Virus record (IMG/VR): IMGVR_UViG_3300045994_000413
Location: 1-38,302 of that record
DNA: 38,302 nucleotides
Strand: one strand, 5' to 3'
DNA from: a virus
In this document: in pieces, positions 1-6,608 of the stretch
Layout: every line of letters starts with the position of its first letter
Numbering within the stretch: position 1 is the first letter of the stretch
Translations under genes and position numbers: made by a program
Notes under the pieces: generated by a model
Seen by the model: the letters and a program-made list of their open reading frames with translations, nothing else
Told to the model about the DNA's origin: nothing
Databases searched by the model: none

Positions 1-44
1 CGTTTGACGATGGACTGCTTTGCGCGTCTTTTGGCTTCACCCAT
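1..44 (-). CDS. Partial leftward host gene, first 14 codons only
   Basis: On the minus strand an ATG at 44 opens a frame (Met-Gly-Glu-Ala-Lys-Arg-Arg...) that runs off the left window edge. It is preceded by a good ribosome binding site: reading toward the start, GGGGAGAA lies about 7 bases upstream. The basic, Lys/Arg-rich start (MGEAKRR) is common among small bacterial proteins of unknown function, so no function is assigned. It belongs to the flanking chromosome or island, because the prophage begins at about 156. The prophage therefore inserted roughly 110 bp upstream of this gene, where it could separate the gene from distal promoter elements. Confidence 0.5.
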   Translation of the reverse strand, partial: MGEAKRRAKQSIVK

Positions 45-155
45 TTGGTGATTCTCCCCGTTAGCCTGAATCTCAATAGCCGCGTACTCTAGCGGTTAGT
101 TTTACGATGTCAACTGCCGGAAGTAGGGTTATACAGCAGTCGACATTGAGGCTAC
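45..155. other. Host flank left of the prophage, no gene seen
   Basis: This 111-base stretch lies between the start of the leftward partial gene and the left phage end. It carries no convincing open frame and presumably holds the promoter and leader of the leftward gene. Its last four bases (CTAC, 152-155) are repeated directly after the right phage end at 36857-36860. Confidence 0.5.
152..155. repeat. Target-site duplication CTAC, left copy
   Basis: CTAC immediately precedes the inferred left end at 156 and recurs at 36857-36860 immediately after the inferred right end. Mu-like transposition normally leaves 5 bp. Here only four bases match (left pentamer GCTAC, right pentamer CTACG), so either the duplication is 4 bp or one base has changed. 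The call depends on the ends being placed correctly, which the symmetric 18-bp offset of the first transposase box supports. Confidence 0.55.
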
Positions 156-320
156 TGTGGGGGAGTGTTCGTATTGGCACAGTTAGTACGAATCAAAGAA
201 AGCTCTGGAAGCCACGCGAACACTGGCTTTAGAAGCAATCAGAAGTAAAAATTGATTTGGCACAGAAATACGCAAAAACGATCAGGATTCAATCATTTTT
301 GCGCATGATTTGGCACAGAA
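156..320. promoter_or_regulatory. Left prophage end with three transposase-binding boxes
   Basis: The left terminus starts TGTGGGGG at 156. Three same-orientation copies of TTGGCAC(AG) lie at 174-180, 257-263 and 310-316; the second and third share the longer core GATTTGGCACAGAA. Their number and uneven spacing resemble the L1-L3 sites of Mu, which bind MuA. An inverted repeat CGCAAAAA/TTTTTGCG (271-278 and 296-303) sits between boxes two and three. It could be a bend or protein site, or part of a terminator for the leftward repressor gene. Binding is inferred; what is seen is the repeats and their counterpart at the right end. Confidence 0.75.
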
Positions 321-385
321 CAAACAGGTTTCAAATCTTTCGCTGCAAAAGATTCTGTTATGCACATTAAATAATTACATCGCAG

Positions 386-1123
386 TCAAAAAGAATACGA
401 ATTTGGTGCTGGAGGGGGAAATTTCCTAGCCCAACTTAGTCGAACGTAGATTCTCAGCAACTCAATCAAGGCGTTTACTTCCAAGCGTTTCATTTCCCCA
501 AGGTCTTTTTCATTTGATGCGCAGAAACGCACCAGCAAGCCATATAGATCGGTGGCATACCCCATCTGCACTACCGCTGACTCAGCATCGAACTTATCAC
601 CATATACAGCCCTGCAGGCGGCATGACAGGCGGAAAGCAGGCTTTCATCAATTGCCTGGGCTACGCCTGGTATTGTCCTGGTTGAAACTCCAGCCATATG
701 CATCATTACGCCTGCGCTCGCAGAGTCAGGACGCTCGCTGGCTAAACGCGCGGCTGTACTACCAGAGAATTCCTCAGCCAGGCGAGCTGCTGCGCTACCA
801 GAAAACTCCTTAGCCAGGCGCGCAGCCATGGTGTTCGGGAAGCCCTCAGCCAATCGTTGTGTCAGGCTGGGCTTGCGCTTGTTTAAGAAGTCGGGGTTCG
901 CTTCGAGGAACGACTGGATCAATGCCAGCACGGGAGGCGGGGGCTGATACTCGGTGCGCATGCCTGCTTTACCGCCCATACACGGGGTTTCGCGCGATAA
1001 CCACTCTTCTTTTTTAGCTCGCCCTGTACAGCCTGGCATAGTTGTCGGCAAGCCCGCGACTCGCTCCCCTCCTAGTAATGAAAGTTCGCCCGCAGAAAAC
1101 CAGATTTTAGCTTTCGAGTTCAT
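386..1123 (-). CDS. Mu-type phage repressor (c-like) with 12-residue repeats
   Basis: A 245-residue leftward protein at the far left of the phage, divergent from ner, which is where Mu-like phages keep the lysogeny repressor. Residues about 7-60 form a Mu-type winged-helix DNA-binding domain (W-F-S ... GLP ... GR ... W ... GGKxGxRTEYxP), clearly related to the N-termini of the proteins at 2096 and 2575. Residues 89-136 are four imperfect 12-residue repeats built on ARLA-x-EFSGS-x-A. The C-terminal half (about 150-245) is probably helical and may serve for oligomerisation, as in Mu c. It is likely to silence the promoter at 1233-1262 through the repeats found there. No strong ribosome binding site is seen before its ATG. 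Role assigned from domain and position. Confidence 0.8.
   Translation of the reverse strand: MNSKAKIWFSAGELSLLGGERVAGLPTTMPGCTGRAKKEEWLSRETPCMGGKAGMRTEYQPPPPVLALIQSFLEANPDFLNKRKPSLTQRLAEGFPNTMAARLAKEFSGSAAARLAEEFSGSTAARLASERPDSASAGVMMHMAGVSTRTIPGVAQAIDESLLSACHAACRAVYGDKFDAESAVVQMGYATDLYGLLVRFCASNEKDLGEMKRLEVNALIELLRIYVRLSWARKFPPPAPNSYSF
716..859 (-). repeat. Four 36-bp tandem repeats inside the repressor gene
   Basis: In frame with the repressor, residues 89-100, 101-112, 113-124 and 125-136 are repeats of a 12-residue unit. The two central units are almost identical at both protein and DNA level, and the outer ones are degenerate. Near-perfect central copies suggest recent slippage or copy-number change. 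Confidence 0.75.
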
Positions 1124-1221
1124 TCTATATAGCCCAAAAGTAAAGCTCGAAACAATAAACCGAGCAAGAAAGTATTAATGTACTGAAATTAAACAAATAA
1201 TTAAAATAACGTGATAAATAT

Positions 1222-1262
1222 AGCTAGAAAGCTTGACAAGCTATAAAGCAAAGCTGTAAAGT
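1222..1262. promoter_or_regulatory. Three direct repeats AGCTNNAAAGY, probable repressor/Ner operator
   Basis: AGCTAGAAAGC (1222-1232), AGCTATAAAGC (1239-1249) and AGCTGTAAAGT (1252-1262) are direct repeats. They straddle and overlap both promoter elements of the rightward early promoter. A weaker relative, AGCTCGAAAC, lies at 1144-1153 close to the repressor start. Mu operators are also arrays of short repeats placed over the early promoter. Which protein binds (the c-like repressor or Ner) cannot be told from sequence. Confidence 0.6.
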
Positions 1263-1268
1263 TCGCCC
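1233..1268 (+). promoter_or_regulatory. Early lytic promoter for ner (predicted leaderless)
   Basis: A perfect -35 hexamer TTGACA (1233-1238) is followed after 18 bases by TAAAGT (1257-1262). The ATG of ner follows only 6 bases later, at 1269. Transcription would start at or next to that ATG, and no Shine-Dalgarno sequence precedes it. The 18-nt spacer and 6-nt gap match the geometry of the four late promoters in this phage. Confidence 0.6.
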
Positions 1269-1640
1269 ATGTCAACAAACAGACGCACGTTAAACATGAA
1301 AAAAAATTCAGTTCAAACAGACTGGCACAAAGCAGATGTTAAAGCCGCATTGGAGAAGAAAGGCTGGTCATTTATGAGCCTGTCACGATCTCTCGGCTAC
1401 AAGAGCAATGCGCTGATTAACTGCTTGCATATCACTGCGCCAAAGGCTGAGCGCATCATCGCTGAAACGCTCGGCGTGCCGGTTTCAGCCATTTGGCCTA
1501 GCCGTTATCACCTGGATGGAACACCCAAAAGCGGACGCGGCGAACGGGGGCGCGGCAGATATAAGCGTCAAGCAGAACGAATCGTGAAACCTAATGATAC
1601 CAGCGTTAAAACTGGTTGCAATGTAAACGTTCAGGGATGA
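1269..1640 (+). CDS. ner: Ner-like DNA-binding regulator
   Basis: 123 residues. The core (about residues 18-75) matches Ner/Nlp proteins: a DWH-x-ADV-x-AAL-xx-KGWS start, a helix-turn-helix with SLSR and SNAL, and the family-closing IWPSRY. In Mu, Ner is the first lytic gene and represses both the early and repressor promoters; the same role is inferred here. It lies directly after the early promoter and faces the repressor gene. A second Met at 1296 would leave eight residues before DWH, as in Mu Ner, but has no ribosome binding site. The first ATG was kept because the promoter geometry places transcription start there. The C-terminal 40 residues are basic and extend beyond the usual Ner length. 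Confidence 0.85.
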   Translation: MSTNRRTLNMKKNSVQTDWHKADVKAALEKKGWSFMSLSRSLGYKSNALINCLHITAPKAERIIAETLGVPVSAIWPSRYHLDGTPKSGRGERGRGRYKRQAERIVKPNDTSVKTGCNVNVQG

Positions 1641-1647
1641 AATAACC

Positions 1648-2094
1648 ATGAAACGCGACCCGCTCACTGCCGACATGTTCCCAGCCCCGGCCATGTTTGA
1701 TATCCCTCAGCAAGCCTCACGCAATTATGGCGAGCTGGCGCTGGGTGTTCAGGTGGCACATCGGGTCGCTGAAATGCTCAAGCATAGCCTCTTATCTCGT
1801 AATGAAATCGCCGCGCGGATGAGTGAGCTGACTGGCGACGATATCAGCAAGAACTCGCTGGATAGCTGGACGGCGCAAAGCCGCATCGAATGGCGCTTCC
1901 CGCTGGAATACCTGCCTGCGCTGGAAGTGGCACTGGAAAGTCACGCACTAACCCAGTGGATTGGCGCGGTCAGGGGCTGCAAGGTGATGGTCGGTCGTGA
2001 GGCACTGGACGCCGAAATGGGCAAGATTAAGAAGCAACAGATGGAACTTGCACGTCGCGAAAAGGCATTAAAAAAGATATTGGAAGGGGAATGA
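1648..2094 (+). CDS. Conserved early phage protein, function unknown
   Basis: 148 residues, 7 bases after ner and just before the DNA-binding/transposase genes. The type is familiar from Mu-like phages, where a protein of this size lies between ner and the transposase. Its features are an N-terminal Pro-rich stretch, a central segment reading RNEIAARMSELTG...S-x-DSWTA...WRFPLEYLPALE, and a C-terminal helix rich in Lys, Gln and Glu (about residues 125-148) that may form a coiled coil. The central segment looks like a helix-turn-helix-like fold. It may help early regulation or transposition, but no function is established by the sequence. Confidence 0.7.
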   Translation: MKRDPLTADMFPAPAMFDIPQQASRNYGELALGVQVAHRVAEMLKHSLLSRNEIAARMSELTGDDISKNSLDSWTAQSRIEWRFPLEYLPALEVALESHALTQWIGAVRGCKVMVGREALDAEMGKIKKQQMELARREKALKKILEGE

Positions 2095-2095
2095 A

Positions 2096-2578
2096 ATGTA
2101 TATGCCAGTAATCAAGAGTGAGGAACACTGTGAGCGCATGGCAGCAAGGCGCAAAGAAAGACACTTGCTGCGTTGTAGCCGTAAAGCAGCAAAACTGGAC
2201 CGCGCAGCCCAACTTATCTTGTGTGGCGCCAGTGTGAACAACTGGTATGGCGCCGAACAACTGGCTGCGATGAAGCTACCGGGGTTACCGACCAGCGATC
2301 GTGGAATGAGGTGTCGCGCCCAAAAGGAAAAATGGGATACGCGCCAAGTCAGGGGGCAAGGCGGTAAAAAAGGCATTAAAACAGAATATTTTATGCCACT
2401 TTCGTACCGTACCGCTCTGGCTACGCAGCCGCAGATTGCAGAAGAAGTCGCTGTGCCGATTGAAAGCGCCAGTGAACCGGCAGCACCGGCTCCAGGCATC
2501 GTCATGTTGACATTAACGGTATCACTGACCGAGGCTGCTTATATCACCGGCTGGCTGGCAGAGCAGGTGAAAAAATGA
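2096..2578 (+). CDS. Stand-alone Mu-type DNA-binding domain protein
   Basis: 160 residues. Residues 1-45 are basic. Residues about 48-105 are a Mu-type winged-helix domain (NWYGAEQLAAMKLPGLP ... GGKKGIKTEY), very like the start of the next gene (QWYSAAQLAAMKLPGLP) and more distantly like the repressor. There is no catalytic core. The C-terminal 50 residues are Ala/Pro-rich and then hydrophobic (VMLTLTVSLTEAAYITGWL). It starts two bases after the previous stop, and its own stop overlaps the ATG of the transposase N-half (ATGA at 2575), so the two are translationally coupled. It may have arisen by duplication of the transposase N-terminus, and it may compete with the transposase or repressor for their sites. 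Confidence 0.7.
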   Translation: MYMPVIKSEEHCERMAARRKERHLLRCSRKAAKLDRAAQLILCGASVNNWYGAEQLAAMKLPGLPTSDRGMRCRAQKEKWDTRQVRGQGGKKGIKTEYFMPLSYRTALATQPQIAEEVAVPIESASEPAAPAPGIVMLTLTVSLTEAAYITGWLAEQVKK

Positions 2579-3183
2579 ATAAGCAATGGTATTCCGCCGC
2601 GCAATTGGCTGCAATGAAGTTGCCGGGGTTGCCGGGTAGCGAGCCAGGCGTTCGTGGTCGCGCTCAGTCTGAAAACTGGACTTCGCGCCAAGTTTCCTGC
2701 AAGGGCGGAAAGAACGGCCTGCGCACGGAATATCAGCCGCCAAAAGCGGTACTAATGCTTATTTCTGAGCAGCGGGTTACGCAAGAAATCGCGGAGATCG
2801 ATGCTACTGTTGAAGCAAAGCTTCCAGCTGCGAAGTCCGTCACCAACGGTGAGCTGGCGCTGCCTGGCAGTACAGCACCATTAAATGACAAACAAAAATC
2901 CTGCGAACTGGCACGAACAAAGATCGTTAATTTTATCCGTGAATATGCCGGATCAGCCGAAAAGGCCATCAGCTTTCTGAACACTGAATATACCAACGGC
3001 AATCTGAATAGCATATTGCGTCTGGCTTATGAAAACGCCTGGGATAAAAAACGCGCCGACAGCCAGATAACGCTCAGCACCTATAACAAGTGGGTCAAGT
3101 GTTTTAAGACCAGCGGCAGCTACGCGCCACTGAGAGTGCATCCGCTATCAAGATGGGCTTTCAGCGCTTCGCGTGGCGTTTGA
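2575..3183 (+). pseudogene. Transposase (MuA-like) N-terminal half, truncated
   Basis: The first ~185 codons read like the N-terminal part of a MuA-type transposase: a winged-helix end/enhancer-binding domain (residues about 1-60: W-Y-S-A ... GLP ... GGK-x-GLRTEYQPP), then a helical region ending in a homeodomain-like segment (SQITLSTYNKWVKCFKTSG). Such proteins continue into a DDE core, but here homology stops near 3125. The last ~17 residues are simply the antisense of the catalytic half, which lies in the opposite orientation at 3120-4085. The gene is thus cut by a rearrangement. The N-half alone could still bind phage ends. Start by ATGA overlap with the preceding gene. Confidence 0.8.
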
Positions 3184-4085
3184 TGACGCAGTTTTCCAGT
3201 CGCTTCATCACGAATTTTGGGTAATTTTGGATGCGGCCGGTCATTCAGCTTATCGACTACGCCATTTATCCAATCTACGAACTCCTGATAACTGCCAAAT
3301 ACGATCCCTTTGCCGACTTTTTCAGCCTCTTTTTTCTTCTTATCGCGCAGCTCTACATCTCCGGCATCGGCGGCTTTAACCATGTCAGCAGTGATTTTCT
3401 TAACCCGTTTTAGCGTTAATGAATCCATGCCTTTTGCCTGATAGGTAGCCAGATCGCGGCAGGCACGATCAAGGTCTTTATTGCCGTTTTCGGCGATACC
3501 ATTCGCCTGACTGTTTCCTACTTCAACTGGATGCACGACAGTGAACCCTGCGTGGTCTGCAATAAACTGAAAGCGCTCACTACCCTTGATGATTTTGGTG
3601 CTATCGGTCTGCACGATCACCGGCACACCGCCGACGCGGATGCAGTTTTTCAGTCCGCTGGTGATGACATCGAAATTTTCAGTAAGACCCAAGCCGGGTG
3701 GGCAACGAAATCGAGTTGCGACATCGCGAAAAATCCATACCTCATGAGTGACAAACTCTCCTGTTCTTGGATGCGGCGCGGTGCAATGAGTATTCCAGCC
3801 GTCGGCGTGGATTTCCTGCCACGGATACATACCTTCGCTGGTGCGCGTGGTGTAGTTCTTGTAACTGCGCAGCTTTGATCCGGTATAACGGCCTTTTAAT
3901 TGGTCGATTGCACTACATTTATGATCAAAAAACCGCCACAGAACGCCATATAAATCACTGGGTTTCTTACCCCAATCCGCCTCATTCCATTGCTCGCTGA
4001 CCTGCTCTGCAATCCAGGTCAACGTACTGCCCTGAGGGCGTTGGCGCAATGACAGTGCCAGCGCATACCAAGGCTTAATGCTCAT
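3120..4085 (-). pseudogene. Transposase (MuA-like) DDE catalytic half, inverted
   Basis: 321 codons on the minus strand carrying the Mu-type rve catalytic core. The catalytic triad is visible: D95 (in HADGW), D161 (in VQTDS) and E199 (in GIAENG), preceded by the usual lead-in (GRYTGSKLRSYKNY). The first residues (MSIKPWYALALSLRQRPQGS) match the segment that should directly follow the N-half at 2575-3125, so the two pieces were one gene. The apparent ATG at 4085 overlaps the stop of the upstream frame only by chance at a rearrangement junction. The C-terminal domain expected after ...PREALKAHLDS is missing; the last seven residues are junction sequence. Confidence 0.85.
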
Positions 4086-4366
4086 GTCTGGTTGGGAGTC
4101 ACTTCGCTACCATCACGACGGACGCGCGGCGCTTCGATACCGTTGTCGCGAACAAGGAGGTAACAGACGGCCGGGGCGGTTGTAATCAGCGTCAAGTAAC
4201 CCGCCGCAACTAGACTATCCAAGTAGGGCTGCGATGTGCGGCGCAGCACGTCTTTTGGTGTGACATCCTTCCAGGTAAATTTACCTATCTGGCGGCGGAT
4301 ATTCGCCCAGATGCGCTGGCGCGGGCTTTGACCACCGGCGAGTTCGGAAATAGGCTTACGCGGCAT
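4082..4366 (-). pseudogene. N-terminal half of a two-domain winged-helix phage regulator
   Basis: About 90 native residues: a winged-helix unit (SPRQRIWANIRRQIGKFTW ... YLDSLVAAGYL) followed by LVRDNGIEAPRVRRDGSEVT. In Mu-like phages this phrase normally continues as QG-x-G-x-x-x-(I/M)W into a second winged helix. That continuation is found instead on the plus strand from 4855. The final five residues (PNQT and stop region, 4082-4096) are junction sequence leading into the inverted transposase half. It starts within the end of the gene at 4356-4634, as a normal operon partner would. Confidence 0.75.
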
Positions 4367-4634
4367 TCCATTCCTCCAGTCTTTCTATCAACACTGTTTT
4401 CATGGTTTGCAATTGCCCAATCATGGCGGTAAGCGCCTTTTTATCCAGGTCTATACCAATGATCGTGTTTTCTTCCTGCGTTGATCCAAGCACCCAAATG
4501 GAAAGGTGCACATTACGCTCGACGAGTGACAGCTCTACACTCCCAGTTCCCTGAAAACGCTTGGTTTTCCCATGATTTTGGACATCACAATATTCCATTC
4601 TGCCCAGCGTCAAACCTGTAATTTCAGTCGTCAT
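4356..4634 (-). CDS. Small early phage protein, unknown function (carried in the inverted segment)
   Basis: 92 residues, complete. Its ATG overlaps the stop of the MuB-like fragment (TAATG at 4636-4632), and its end overlaps the start of the winged-helix fragment. This shows the original operon order MuB - this gene - winged-helix regulator. The protein has a beta-rich first half (GLTLGRMEYCDVQNHGK...) with a pattern suggesting a small barrel, then a C-terminal helix (KKALTAMIGQLQTMKTVLIERLEEW). No recognised family. It is intact but now points away from the early promoter, so it is probably not expressed with the early genes. Confidence 0.6.
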   Translation of the reverse strand: MTTEITGLTLGRMEYCDVQNHGKTKRFQGTGSVELSLVERNVHLSIWVLGSTQEENTIIGIDLDKKALTAMIGQLQTMKTVLIERLEEWNAA

Positions 4635-4864
4635 TACGCGCCTCTCCTTGGTGCTTCACCCGTCTGAAGAATCCGTTTACCCCAGGTCTTCATATCTACC
4701 GTTGACCAGCCTTGCGACATCGCTTCACCGGCGATGATAGAAAGGTTATTGCCCACTCGACGCACGCTGCCATTGGCGATTTCAACCAGCTTTTCCAGCA
4801 GGTCGTCGGCGATCTGGATCCCCTGGCACTTTTGCGCTGCAAGTTGACGCGCATCAGGGTGGCG
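4634..4864 (-). pseudogene. MuB-like transposition ATPase, C-terminal remnant
   Basis: Reading minus from about 4864 gives 76 codons ending in TAA at 4634. The remnant contains DDLLEKLVEIANGSVRRVGNN and then a helical tail, which matches the C-terminal lid region of AAA+ ATPases of the MuB/TnsC type (an L-x-x-I-A-x-GS-x-RR-x-x-x-x-L motif). The Walker A and B part, roughly the first 230 residues, is absent from the window. MuB delivers target DNA and activates the transposase, so its loss should block efficient transposition. Family call is from the short C-terminal pattern plus position directly after the transposase in related phages. Confidence 0.6.
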
Positions 4865-5178
4865 GAAACGAAGCGATCTGGGGTGTGATCAGCGTGCTGG
4901 ATAGCTTTAATTCTCACACTATTGCCGACTTGTCCGGTGCAGCGCTAAGCACCGTTAAACATTACTGCAAATTTCTGGAGCACGCAGGGTATTTAACGGT
5001 GATCGCCAAGGGAAAAGGCGGGAGCGCGGCATCCACTTACCGCACTGTAAAGGGGCGCATCACTGGCCCGCGTGCCCCAATGATTACCCGCCTAAAGGCG
5101 GTATACGACCCAAATATGCACCAGATCGTCTGGAGTGAAGGTGCGGATGAAGCTGTTAAGGAGATGGATCATGCTTGA
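4855..5178 (+). pseudogene. C-terminal half of the two-domain winged-helix phage regulator
   Basis: On the plus strand from 4855 the frame reads QGGGNEAIWGVISVLDSFN, then a winged helix (TIADLSGAALSTVKHYCKFLEHAGYL), then GPRAPMITRLKAVYDPN and a W at the position usual for the family end. QG-x-G-N-E-x-x-W is the natural continuation of the minus-strand piece that stops at GSEVT (4097), so the two fragments are one gene split by the rearrangement. No ATG or good ribosome binding site precedes it; GTG at 4885 is the only start-like codon. The stop at 5178 overlaps the ATG of the next gene (5171). Confidence 0.75.
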
Positions 5179-5557
5179 GAAAAAAACAGAAAAACTCCTG
5201 ATTCGTGACGTGTCATATCGCGATGAATATTGGTTCAAGCTACTGGAGCAGGCGGTCAACGAATCCACTAAGGCCGCTGTCGCAAAGCGTCTCTCCAATG
5301 GTTATGAAAAAACCTACAAGCGCACCACGATCTCGCAAATCATGCACGGGATCTACCGTGGAAAGCCGACAGCGATTGCAGAACGCGTGATGCAGGTACT
5401 GGATCGGCGCAGTTGCCCTTATTTGGGGGCGCAAGTTGAGGCAGGTTATTGCCATGAAACCAACACCGGCCCTACACCGACATGGGATCCATCTGCGCTT
5501 GCCCAGCGGCGCATGTGTCAGAAATGCGAATACAAACCAGAGGGGGATAAGTCATGA
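5171..5557 (+). CDS. Small HTH protein with C-terminal cysteine cluster
   Basis: 128 residues, starting at ATG 5171, which overlaps the stop of the preceding fragment. Residues about 18-70 resemble a Cro/LacI-like helix-turn-helix (KAAVAKRLSNGYEKTYKRTTISQIMHG-x-YRGKP). The C-terminal half has four Cys arranged CPYLG ... GYC ... MCQKCEY, which could bind a metal. This arrangement is recurrent in the early regions of Mu-like phages of proteobacteria, but the function is not known. It overlaps the next gene by ATGA, so it belongs to the early operon. Expression should be normal if the early transcript survives the rearranged segment. Confidence 0.65.
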   Translation: MLEKKTEKLLIRDVSYRDEYWFKLLEQAVNESTKAAVAKRLSNGYEKTYKRTTISQIMHGIYRGKPTAIAERVMQVLDRRSCPYLGAQVEAGYCHETNTGPTPTWDPSALAQRRMCQKCEYKPEGDKS

Positions 5558-5862
5558 GTAATTTGCAACGGAAACCGCTGTTTTCACCAACTACGATACG
5601 TATCAACCCCGCTGACCGCTTGGCACTTGCACAACTGGCAAAGCAGTGCGTCGACTGGCTGTTTATCAGCGGATTCGAGGTGCTGCAAGTAACAAAAGGA
5701 TTAGATAAGCCGCGTGTATTTATTCGTAACAGCCCTTTGTGCAATACGCTTGATGGCGCGGTACATCGCTTTGAGCGCTGTGCCGGTGTCGAGCGTCGCT
5801 ACTGGTTTGCGATCCGTCACAACTGCGAAGTGCGCTGGAATGATGCGGAGGTACAGTCATGA
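5554..5862 (+). CDS. Hypothetical early phage protein
   Basis: 102 residues, no family recognised. It carries alternating polar and aromatic segments (DWLFISGFEVLQVTKGLDKPRVFI) and two Cys in the C-terminal half. ATGA-type overlaps with both neighbours place it firmly in the early operon. No signal peptide or membrane segment. Confidence 0.55.
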   Translation: MSNLQRKPLFSPTTIRINPADRLALAQLAKQCVDWLFISGFEVLQVTKGLDKPRVFIRNSPLCNTLDGAVHRFERCAGVERRYWFAIRHNCEVRWNDAEVQS

Positions 5863-6128
5863 AAATCACCCTTATTAATCAGCCTGGTCGAATCTTGCTA
5901 GCGCTGCGAGCCGGTCGAATGGATGCGGCTCAGATAACCGAAAAGTTTTCATTTGCGTACGCATGGATGTCTCGCCTGATCGCAGCGGGACTTATTGAAA
6001 GAAATGAGGATTTTGTTGTGAGCATTACGCCAGCTGGTCGAGCTGTATGCCCGAACCGCCGCGATGCGCAGATGGAGCCTATGTACTACAAAAAAACCGT
6101 GCCGGCACAGCAAGGAGTATCGGCATGA
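5859..6128 (+). CDS. Small winged-helix-like early protein
   Basis: 89 residues. The first 65 read like a MarR/ArsR-type winged helix: RILLALRAGRMDAAQITEKF (helix-turn-helix), AWMSRLIAAGLIERN (recognition helix and wing), then a beta strand with TPAGRAVCPNR. Probably an early regulator, target unknown. Its start overlaps the previous stop, and its end overlaps the next ATG at 6125. Confidence 0.55.
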   Translation: MKITLINQPGRILLALRAGRMDAAQITEKFSFAYAWMSRLIAAGLIERNEDFVVSITPAGRAVCPNRRDAQMEPMYYKKTVPAQQGVSA

Positions 6129-6334
6129 GTGCAGAAAACCTATGTTCCTGGCAATTCGATATGGCGGTAATGATGGCCAGCTTGGCAGCCGAATTGGACG
6201 ATAAAAAGGAAGATGTAGATATGTTCCTGTTCCAGATAATCGATCTGGTGAGCAAGATGCATGAAATGGCGCAGCGGCTTGCCGGTGATCGTGCAGGCGA
6301 GATTTATGCGCCAGATGATGAGGAGGTCGCATGA
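6125..6334 (+). CDS. Small acidic helical early protein
   Basis: 69 residues from ATG 6125, which overlaps the upstream stop. A longer frame opening at 6047 lies inside the previous gene and was not used. The protein is largely helical and acidic (ELDDKKEDVDMFLFQIIDLV, ending in DDEE). No family recognised. It overlaps the next ATG at 6331. Confidence 0.5.
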   Translation: MSAENLCSWQFDMAVMMASLAAELDDKKEDVDMFLFQIIDLVSKMHEMAQRLAGDRAGEIYAPDDEEVA

Positions 6335-6567
6335 ATCAGATACCTCGCCCTACCGTCACCACCAGCGCGGTGCATCTGAAGATGGTGTTGCACGCCTTTC
6401 GTAAGGCTGTCACCCGTGAAGAATGCATTTCGATTGCCGAGAAGCATAAGCCGTACATGCTGGATGCGGAAATCAAGCAAATGCGGATCGCATTTAAAAA
6501 TTTGCAACAAACCAAAAGCAGCCATGAGCAAAAACCACAAGCGCCACCGGATAGCCCGGAAGCGTAG
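6331..6567 (+). CDS. Small helical early protein
   Basis: 78 residues, predicted mostly helical (LKMVLHAFRKAVTREECISIAEKH), with a polar tail. No family recognised. It is coupled to the previous gene by ATGA overlap, and a 41-base gap follows before the DUF3164 gene. Confidence 0.5.
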   Translation: MNQIPRPTVTTSAVHLKMVLHAFRKAVTREECISIAEKHKPYMLDAEIKQMRIAFKNLQQTKSSHEQKPQAPPDSPEA

Positions 6568-6608
6568 ACAACTGATTTTTTACTACCTCAACCAGAAAGG
6601 ATTTAACC

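Noticed and set aside
514-813. Plus-strand 99-residue frame inside the repressor gene
   Set aside because: Antisense shadow of the repressor with low-complexity His/Arg content and no ribosome binding site.
3120-4864. Single invertible DNA switch covering the whole reversed region
   Set aside because: One inversion of the whole block would place MuB and the winged-helix end next to the transposase N-half in the wrong order. Only two separate adjacent inversions with a deletion restore a sensible order, and no inverted repeats or recombinase gene are seen at the breakpoints.
4696-4917. Minus-strand 73-residue frame (MRIKAIQHAD...)
   Set aside because: It is a shadow frame of the MuB-like fragment, which uses another minus frame here.
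5949-6332. Minus-strand 127-residue frame opposite the small early genes
   Set aside because: Overlaps two tightly coupled plus-strand genes and has no recognisable domain or start signal.
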